Source: Mesorhizobium sp. M1D.F.Ca.ET.043.01.1.1 (GTDB lineage: Bacteria; Pseudomonadota; Alphaproteobacteria; Rhizobiales; Rhizobiaceae). From it: a stretch of DNA of 64,000 nucleotides. A program made the position numbers and the translations under genes. The notes beneath the pieces were generated by a model. The model saw only the letters and a program-made list of their open reading frames with translations. It ran no database searches and was not told where the DNA came from. Shown piece after piece: positions 59,201-64,000 of this stretch. Each line of letters begins with the position of its first letter. Within the stretch, counting starts at the first letter, position 1. The stretch is from assembly GCF_003952385.1 (NCBI RefSeq), contig NZ_CP034444.1:1488001-1552000 (forward strand), written 5' to 3'.

Positions 59201-59781
59201 ACTTCCAGCGCCTGTTCGGGCCCGCCGGGCTGATCGACGCCTTCATCAACGACCATCTGATCAACTATGTCGACACTGCCAGCCAGCCGTGGAAATGGCG
59301 CGCCGACTTCGGCCTCGATGCCGCAGCGCTGGCGGCGTTCGAGCAGGCAAGGCACATCCGCGACGACCTCTTTCCCGGCGGCACCGGCCCGGTGATGAAC
59401 TTCACGCTGGAGCCCAAGGACCTGTCGCCCAACGTGGCGCGCGTGACGCTCAACCTCGATGGCCAGAATCTCGTCTACTACAACAACGCGACCCGGCCGC
59501 AGCCGATGACATGGCCGGGCAAGGACGGGACAGGCGTCATCTCGCTCGCCTTCCAGCCGGTCGACGGCTCGCCCGAGGTGATGCTCAACGAAACCGGCAG
59601 CTGGGCGTGGCTGAGGATGCTGCGCGGCGGCAAGTTCAACGGAACCAAGCTTTCCGACGTCTACAGCCTGCGGCTCGGCACGAAAGGCATGTATGCCGAC
59701 TTCGAGCTCAAGGCAGCCAGCGTCGAGAACCCCTACACGCTCGAGATGTTCAAGAAGTTCACATGTCCACCGCAGATCTGA
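56242..59781 (+). CDS. tssM: Type VI membrane protein TssM (IcmF)
   Basis: A 1179-residue IcmF-family protein that spans the inner membrane and periplasm. Two N-terminal helices (about 10-40 and 50-70) are followed by a cytoplasmic domain with a complete Walker A, GPPATGKT at 134-141, a DTAGRY-type Walker B (LIDTAGRYVQQ), and a third helix near 437-460 (CTLAALLAGGLFTWSYL). The large periplasmic part ends in the beta domain that contacts TssJ. Between about 805 and 840 is a Lys/Gly-rich stretch (KTGSKLLSKLGKLGKVVKTG). It overlaps tagF by 19 nt. Confidence 0.94.
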   Translation: MFILRFLWAVLTSRFLWTLIGIALLSLLIWVFGPIVQVGPYAPFDSDNVRIAIIAGLIILWLIWLIIAQRRAIRANRMFVAEIAAPVQEKQLTPGEESVAAVGAKFGEVMAELKRRKLGGRKFLREMPWYVIVGPPATGKTTALRQSGLNFPIDLTDDLQGVGGTRNCDWFFSENAVLIDTAGRYVQQESQPDVDATEWLGFLDLLKKHRGRRALNGVIVALSIDALSEGDEAIKAHGRKIRRRLAELNDRLEIRLPVYLMLTKADLIKGFEAFFGGLSTTAREQVWGTTFPLDARVDAKTIEKEIATLAAELERRLVPRLEDEDKLGSRAEIFRFPAQLASLSEPIQVLIEAMFGESRYEEAAWLRGLYLTSATQEGAPIDRLTAALSSSFGLPPRRAMLAPRVEKRSFFLRNLLTEVIFKEAGLGTFDPLAQRRRAWIWRGAAAACTLAALLAGGLFTWSYLDNRNAITEQAGQFEALQAPLTDVAAMPAAVEQPTMDGALAAMDAVATARTPPPDAVHNLLGPTASAELVRAQTDTYDHALRNVLEPHMVALLEATMWRQIRDPDFMLGALKTYRMMTGLSQMDTDFAQNWWVNSLPEFAPAPPFPTADAEEHQLAAIRRMAVDDSYIAPDKELVAEALKTVCTISLPERAYKQLLADPEVAAVKEWVPANFAGPNGAKVFARRSDKTLRVGVSGAFTYAGFHDAVLDRVEDVAAQAALDRAVFAGGCSENSETSVSALSEDILKLYYDDYIAQWDSFLRDMRLAPLSDLNVASENLKDLSSADSALKRLLKAVVQETDLTRSDEAPADDKGGAAKTGSKLLSKLGKLGKVVKTGAKLLPRAGSADQVDMTGSLVAEHFKPLKGTIAEVDGQPPALDAAVVALTALSNVLQTVTANPDPQDAIKKQGGLAELTGAVARQAQILPSPINDWLGGIAGDTSGLSQKAVTNELNAIWRADILPFCQAALNNRYPFSPESAVDVNVRDFQRLFGPAGLIDAFINDHLINYVDTASQPWKWRADFGLDAAALAAFEQARHIRDDLFPGGTGPVMNFTLEPKDLSPNVARVTLNLDGQNLVYYNNATRPQPMTWPGKDGTGVISLAFQPVDGSPEVMLNETGSWAWLRMLRGGKFNGTKLSDVYSLRLGTKGMYADFELKAASVENPYTLEMFKKFTCPPQI

Positions 59782-60305
59782 ACGTGCCCGGCTTCTACGG
59801 AAAGATGCCCGCCGCCGGCGATTTCGTGACGCGGCGTCTGGCAGGAGATTTCGTGCGCGTCTGGGACCGCTGGCTGGCGCAGCATATCGTGCCGCTGTTC
59901 GGGCTCGAAGCCTGGCCAACGGATACCGCCTTGCGCTTCGTGGCCGGCCCGGCCTCCTTCGGCGCCTCTGCGGGTATCGTCGTGCAGAGCGCCGACCGGG
60001 TGGGGCGGCAGTTCCCGCTGAGCATCGTGGCGCGGCTTGCCGAAGCGCCCCTGAAGCTTGCTTATGCCGATGTCTGGTTCGAAGGCATCGAAAACGCCGC
60101 CTTCGGCGCGCAGCGGGGTGAGCTGACCCCCGACGAACTGGATGCCGCCCTGACGGCCCTGCCCTTGCCGGCCGCCAAACAGGACAGCGACATCATCGAC
60201 GACCTCGTCATGTGGACCGCGCGCACGGATATTTTCGACGTCGATCCGCAGGCGCCGCAAAAAACGGTCGAGCAAATCTTCGTGGCAAGCTGGGAGACCA
60301 GCTGA
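59763..60305 (+). CDS. tagF: Type VI secretion-associated protein TagF
   Basis: A 180-residue TagF domain protein. The N-terminal VPGFYGKMPAAGDFVTRRL and the region FVRVWDRWLAQHIVPLF are diagnostic. TagF suppresses T6SS firing after translation, in studied species through Fha or the TssL/TssM complex. In Agrobacterium TagF is fused to the phosphatase PppA; here it stands alone. The start lies inside tssM, so it is coupled to it. It closes the structural gene series. Confidence 0.9.
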   Translation: MSTADLNVPGFYGKMPAAGDFVTRRLAGDFVRVWDRWLAQHIVPLFGLEAWPTDTALRFVAGPASFGASAGIVVQSADRVGRQFPLSIVARLAEAPLKLAYADVWFEGIENAAFGAQRGELTPDELDAALTALPLPAAKQDSDIIDDLVMWTARTDIFDVDPQAPQKTVEQIFVASWETS

Positions 60306-60419
60306 TGCAGAGATCATTTGACGACGCTCAATCTGCCACGCGGACGGAGGGCTCACGACCAGAAGCTCTTATCGTTGCGCCCCCTTACTTGGCCATCGCC
60401 TAGGGAGGCAAAGGTACGA

Positions 60420-61478
60420 ATGTGGATTCTGTCCAACGACACGCCGTTCGCCGCCCAGGAAAGCTGGACGCGTGACGAGCACGGGCATGAGGTCTGGCTA
60501 GTCGCGATCAAGGCATCCTTCGAGATCGATCCCAATGGGAAACAGCGGCTTTTGAAGGAGCAGTCGCCGGTGAACCTCGCGCCCGTATATGGCGCGGATC
60601 CAAACGAGCTTCTCGACGAGACAGATCTCAATCTTGAGAAAAGGCATACCGACATTCTGGTCGAAGGACATGTCTATGCGCCTGGTGGCCGCCCGAATGT
60701 CGAGAGCGCCGCGCGCATAAAGGTCGGCGATCTGGACAAGACCCTCAACGTGGTGGGTGATCGCGTGTTCATGCCTGGGCCTGTGTCGGTGCGGATGAGC
60801 CGGGCAGAGCCATTCACCAAAATACCGATCAGTTGGCGCCGAACGTATGGTGGCACGGATGCAGACGCATCCAAGCCGGACTGGGACCAGCGTAATCCTG
60901 TCGGCACCGGATTTGCCGTCGATCCGCACCGGTTGATTGGCAGGACCGGGCCCAATTTCGAGTATCCTGATGCTCCCTATCGCGATCACAGAAGCGGCAA
61001 GCCCGCCGGCTTCGGCCCGGTAGCACGGCATTGGCTGCCGCGCATGAAATATGCAGGCACATACGGCGAGGAGTGGGAGAAAACCCGCGATCCCCTTCTG
61101 CCTCTCGATTTCAGCCGTAGATACTTCCAATGTGCCCCGGAGGATCAGCAAACCAAAACTCCGCTGATTGGTTACGAGGCCGTCCGACTGGGCAACTTCA
61201 CGGAGGACGGTTTCTGGCAATTCCTGCTGCCGCGCATCACCTTTGACATGAACACGGAGTTCTACAACCGCCCGGATCGCAAGAACGGCGAAGCCGTCAT
61301 TCACACGCTTCGCATCAAGCCCGATCTCAGGCAGTTCTCGATCACATGGATGTCGGCACTGCCGGTGCCGTTCGACGAGGAGCGCCTGAAGCAGACGACA
61401 CTCAGCATTCGCGAGCGCACCGGGATTTCTCCAACTGTTGCAGCGACTGGCGTGTGGCTGGCAGACGAAGACGAATGA
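60420..61478 (+). CDS. DUF2169-domain protein of the T6SS cargo module
   Basis: A 352-residue DUF2169 protein. The opening of the domain (NDTPFAAQESWTRDEHGHEVWLVAIKASFEI, split) and the motif FTKIPISWRRTYGGTDADASK, with RNPVGTGF, are characteristic. Such proteins occur beside VgrG, PAAR and effector genes and are thought to act as adaptors loading cargo on the spike. ATG at 60420 follows GGGAGG. It is separated from tagF by 114 nt with no visible feature, and overlaps the next gene by ATGA. Codon use appears less GC-biased than in the tss genes. Confidence 0.83.
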   Translation: MWILSNDTPFAAQESWTRDEHGHEVWLVAIKASFEIDPNGKQRLLKEQSPVNLAPVYGADPNELLDETDLNLEKRHTDILVEGHVYAPGGRPNVESAARIKVGDLDKTLNVVGDRVFMPGPVSVRMSRAEPFTKIPISWRRTYGGTDADASKPDWDQRNPVGTGFAVDPHRLIGRTGPNFEYPDAPYRDHRSGKPAGFGPVARHWLPRMKYAGTYGEEWEKTRDPLLPLDFSRRYFQCAPEDQQTKTPLIGYEAVRLGNFTEDGFWQFLLPRITFDMNTEFYNRPDRKNGEAVIHTLRIKPDLRQFSITWMSALPVPFDEERLKQTTLSIRERTGISPTVAATGVWLADEDE

Positions 61479-62530
61479 TGGCCAAAGGAAACACGATTGT
61501 CGTTGTCGGCGTGGGAGCGCGTACCCCGCTTGGCTTTGACGCAGCCTCAAGTGCCGCCGCGGTCCGTGCCGGTATCTCTGCCATACAGGACCATCCCTAT
61601 ATGATCGACCGGTTTGGCGAGCGAATGAAGGTGACGCGTGATACCGGTATCGCGGTGACCGTTACTGGCCCTGCCCGCGCGGTGGAAATCGCGGTCTCAC
61701 CTGCCTTCGACGCGTTGCGGCCCTTGCTAGCTGTGCGGCAGGCAGCATCGGTTTCGCTGATCCTCTCGACCGGTGAGGCTCGGCCAGGACAGCCGGAGGG
61801 TTTCGCTGCGCAGGTTAACGCCAAGTTACGCAGTCAATTGGCGCAGCACGCTATCCTCGAAGGTGGTGGGTCGACCGCGCGCGGCCACGCGGGAGGACTT
61901 CTGGCAATTTACCACGCCTGCAAAACACTGCGAGATGACAAAGTCGAGTTTTGTTTGGCAGGCGGGGTCGATACCTATCTGGAGCCGGAAACGTTGGAGT
62001 GGCTTGACGAAAACGAGCAGCTCCATTCCGAGGGCAATATCTACGGCTTCTGCCCCGGGGAGGCGGCAGGATTCTGTTTGCTGACGACGTTGACCACAGC
62101 ACAGAGGTATGGGCTGCGGCCTCTCCTTGAGGTCGTCGGGGCCTCTACAGCAAACGAAGAAAACAGGATCAAGACCGAGACAGTCGTGCTCGGCGAAGGA
62201 CTAGGCGCGGCTTTCCGCTTTCTATTCGAAAATGCACCTATCGATCCGGTTGGTCGAATCATTTGCGACATGAACGGCGAACGCTATCGCGGCAATGAAT
62301 ACGGCTTCGCTGTGATCCGCAATCCGGGTCGCTTCGAGAATGCGGCGGACTTCGAAACGCCAGCCGATTGTTGGGGCGATGTCGGCGCAGCATCCGGCCC
62401 TTTGTTTGTCAGTCTGGTTACCGAGGCGGAAGCGCGCAACTATCAGAACGCGTCTCTTTCCCTGATCTGGGCAGGGTCGGAAAATGGCTCCCGTGCGGCT
62501 GTGTTGCTGGGCGGACCGAGGAGAGCCTGA
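61475..62530 (+). CDS. Ketosynthase-fold (thiolase-like) protein, probably without catalytic cysteine
   Basis: A 351-residue protein with beta-ketoacyl synthase similarity: N-terminal VVVGVGARTPLGFDAASSAAAVRAG, middle YHACKTLRDDKVEFCLAGGVDTY and the GFCPGEAAGFCLL region. Aligned by eye to FabF-type enzymes, the nucleophilic cysteine corresponds to H138 in ARGHAGGLL, so the usual thioester chemistry seems lost. It lies between DUF2169 and the PAAR-like effector with ATGA and TGATG overlaps, so it belongs to the secretion module rather than to lipid synthesis. It may bind or chaperone the effector. Function unknown. Confidence 0.72.
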   Translation: MMAKGNTIVVVGVGARTPLGFDAASSAAAVRAGISAIQDHPYMIDRFGERMKVTRDTGIAVTVTGPARAVEIAVSPAFDALRPLLAVRQAASVSLILSTGEARPGQPEGFAAQVNAKLRSQLAQHAILEGGGSTARGHAGGLLAIYHACKTLRDDKVEFCLAGGVDTYLEPETLEWLDENEQLHSEGNIYGFCPGEAAGFCLLTTLTTAQRYGLRPLLEVVGASTANEENRIKTETVVLGEGLGAAFRFLFENAPIDPVGRIICDMNGERYRGNEYGFAVIRNPGRFENAADFETPADCWGDVGAASGPLFVSLVTEAEARNYQNASLSLIWAGSENGSRAAVLLGGPRRA

Positions 62531-63519
62531 TGCCCACGCACATTGTCGTCAACAGCCTCGGTCTGACCTACAAGGGAACGATAGGCATTTCGATCGCGAC
62601 GATACCCGACGTCTGCAAGACGCCAACCCCTGGCGGTCCGGTGCCGATGCCGTATCCCAATTTCGCAAACCAAGGGACCCTGCAGGACGGAACGACGACC
62701 GTTTTTGCCAAGGGCGGCAAGATGATCGCCATCAAGGGCTCGCAGTACGGCATGAGCACCGGCGACGAACCCGGCACCGTCGGCGGCGTGAAGTCTAACG
62801 TCTTCAAAAAGGCAACGGACTGGATCACCTATTCGTTCGATGTGAAGATGGATGGCAAGAATGCCTGCCGCCATACCGACAAGAAGTTCCACAACGACAA
62901 GAATACAGTGAATTTGGCGGGAGACCTCGACCCGGCTGTCGCTGCGCGCGGAATCCAAAAACTGAAAGACATCCTTTGTGAATGCAACCGTCAGGTGGAC
63001 GCCAAACAGGCACAGCTCAAGGCGTCAAACCAGAAGATGATGAATTGCAAGGCACTCGGAGATGCCAAACACAAATGCTGTGACGACGCCGTAAAAAAGG
63101 TAGGTGGAGAACCGAAGTTTGACCCGGAGAAGGGGTATGATGAGAAGACCGGGAAGCATGACCCAAGCGCGTCTCGCGAATGGCCGCCTGGGATGGAAGC
63201 GAAGGACTATTTCGCGGGCATCTCGGGGAAGATTTTTCCTGATGCCGCCATGCTTAATCCCGACGGGTCGACCAACAGGTTTATAGAATACAAGTTCAGG
63301 TGCCCCGCAGGAACGCCCACTGGAAAGACCAAGGGTGGAAAGAGGAAGAAACCATCGCAGGGGACAGCCGACACTAGCTGGACGCCTGCGAAAAAGAATA
63401 AGAAAGGCAAGATTATCAAACAAGATCAAAGGACTCGGACGATCAAACTTGGAGCAAAGCAGAATCCGAAGGTAAAGAATCCTCCAGAACTTTTGACAAA
63501 CAAGCGCTGTAAGAAGTAG
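62530..63519 (+). CDS. PAAR-like (DUF4150) T6SS effector with a C-terminal PD-(D/E)XK-like nuclease domain
   Basis: A 329-residue protein. Residues 1 to about 125 form a PAAR-like DUF4150 spike-tip domain (LTYKGTIGISIATIPDVCKTP, GGPVPMPYPNFANQG, SQYGMSTGDEPGTVGGVKSN). A linker with several cysteines (DILCECNRQ, KHKCCDDA) leads to a C-terminal domain in which P237-D238 and, 15 residues later, E253-Y-K255 give a PD-(D/E)XK-type active-site pattern (KIFPDAAMLNPDG...FIEYKFRCP), followed by a very basic tail. I infer a nuclease toxin delivered on the T6SS spike. It is followed after 9 nt by a candidate immunity gene. Confidence 0.78.
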   Translation: MPTHIVVNSLGLTYKGTIGISIATIPDVCKTPTPGGPVPMPYPNFANQGTLQDGTTTVFAKGGKMIAIKGSQYGMSTGDEPGTVGGVKSNVFKKATDWITYSFDVKMDGKNACRHTDKKFHNDKNTVNLAGDLDPAVAARGIQKLKDILCECNRQVDAKQAQLKASNQKMMNCKALGDAKHKCCDDAVKKVGGEPKFDPEKGYDEKTGKHDPSASREWPPGMEAKDYFAGISGKIFPDAAMLNPDGSTNRFIEYKFRCPAGTPTGKTKGGKRKKPSQGTADTSWTPAKKNKKGKIIKQDQRTRTIKLGAKQNPKVKNPPELLTNKRCKK

Positions 63520-63528
63520 GCTGAACCA

Positions 63529-64000
63529 ATGAAGAATAGCGACCTCACATTTACCATAGATACGGCAGATGGTGATTACACGATCGTACGTCCTGGTTTG
63601 TCAATTTGCCTGATATACGCTGATACCGCTGACGTGATCGGTCCTGATGTGGCCAAAATTCTTGAGGAGTATATCAAATTTATCCCCGATGGCGCCTTGC
63701 AAACTTACCTGGCTGACAGCGGCATCTGGAAGAAAGCGACTCAACGTACTTTCAACTCTGTATTTTCCAACTTGCTGGACGTTGGGGAAGGAAATTATTC
63801 AGAGTTTCATTTTGGCCAGGAGCCCGCAGGCAATGTCGGCGACTATGGCGCACACTTTAAAGCGGGCCCCCTAGACGATGATTTTTTCGACAGGGAAGCG
63901 AATATCCTTCATCTGGAGTTTCCGATGGAGTTTGCGGAGCCACCAGCTGCAGAGCGGCTTGCCGATTTCTTTGCACGACTTGTCAGCATCCGGGCCCCGG
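63529..64000 (+). CDS. Putative T6SS immunity protein (DUF3396-like), 3' end outside window
   Basis: ATG at 63529 opens a frame that runs to the end of the window (157 codons seen). The protein starts with KNSDLTFTIDTADGDYTIV and includes EFHFGQEPAGNVGDYGAHF and ILHLEFPMEFAEPPAAERLADFF, which resemble DUF3396, a family found as immunity proteins beside PAAR-linked toxins. It has no signal peptide, which fits protection against a cytoplasmic nuclease. Base composition is clearly more AT-rich than the tss genes. The family call is by eye; position next to the toxin is the stronger argument. Confidence 0.65.
   Translation, partial: MKNSDLTFTIDTADGDYTIVRPGLSICLIYADTADVIGPDVAKILEEYIKFIPDGALQTYLADSGIWKKATQRTFNSVFSNLLDVGEGNYSEFHFGQEPAGNVGDYGAHFKAGPLDDDFFDREANILHLEFPMEFAEPPAAERLADFFARLVSIRAP

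Noticed and set aside
61475..62530. Fatty-acid or polyketide biosynthetic ketosynthase
   Set aside because: No acyl carrier protein, acyltransferase or reductase genes are nearby, and the nucleophilic cysteine appears to be replaced.
1..64000. Integrase, transposase, tRNA or phage genes marking an island border
   Set aside because: None were recognised on either strand; only non-coding repeats are present.

Overview
The window looks like chromosome or megaplasmid of an alphaproteobacterium of the Hyphomicrobiales, most likely Mesorhizobium or a close relative. It is GC-rich, its genes are tightly packed with many ATGA and TGATG start/stop overlaps, its intergenic spaces carry palindromic elements of the rhizobial kind (6936-7080, 37521-37617), and it is dense in ABC transporters, IclR/GntR/LysR/Lrp/AraC regulators and aromatic catabolism. 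The genus is an inference from gene content and repeats; there is no rRNA or tRNA gene here.

Layout. (1) 1-3840: end of an IclR regulator followed by a tight unit of a Tm-1-like (UPF0261) protein, a HAD hydrolase and a class III aminotransferase; substrate unknown. (2) 3881-12327: a 4-hydroxyphenylacetate (homoprotocatechuate) meta-cleavage cluster with AraC-type (hpaA-like) and MarR-type (hpaR) regulators, the two-component monooxygenase hpaBC and the ring-cleavage and processing genes hpaF-E-D-(G-like)-H. The final aldolase hpaI is absent from the window. (3) 12592-19806: a 2-oxoglutarate/Fe(II) oxygenase, a methionine-type ABC transporter in which MetQ and MetN have been fused by an internal deletion, an operon of solute-binding protein (frameshifted), SDF-type symporter and Asp/Glu racemase, and an SDR. 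(4) 20025-32456: mixed housekeeping and accessory genes (anmK, GNAT, RibD-like, GFA, an ECF sigma factor, regulators) with several clearly broken genes: an MFS transporter, a methyltransferase and an MmyB-like regulator. (5) 32512-38820: a complete branched-chain-type ABC transporter (livK-H-M-G-F order) followed by a hydantoin/Asp-Glu racemase and a GntR/FCD regulator, with a GTATAC-centred palindrome upstream that is the likely operator. (6) 39106-40881: a small secreted protein and an ECF41-type sigma factor, split by a frameshift, with its AhpD-like partner and an ECF41-type promoter. (7) 40900-64000: a type VI secretion system: clpV on the minus strand, then tssA-B-C-hcp-E-F-G-fha-J-K-L-M and tagF on the plus strand, followed by an effector module.

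How it works together. The T6SS region encodes the sheath (TssB/C), Hcp tube, most of the baseplate (TssE/F/G/K), the membrane complex (TssJ/L/M, with an OmpA domain on TssL), the ClpV recycling ATPase and the accessory proteins Fha and TagF. No VgrG lies in the window. The genes after tagF form a cargo module: a DUF2169 protein, a ketosynthase-fold protein that seems to have lost its catalytic cysteine, a PAAR-like (DUF4150) protein whose C-terminus carries a PD-(D/E)XK-like nuclease signature, and the start of an AT-richer gene resembling DUF3396-type immunity proteins. This is the most interesting part of the window.

Six genes between 14.4 and 40.3 kb are disrupted by frameshifts, a nonsense codon or an internal deletion. 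That is a lot for one stretch; either this region is decaying or the underlying assembly has indel errors, and the reads should be checked before drawing biological conclusions.
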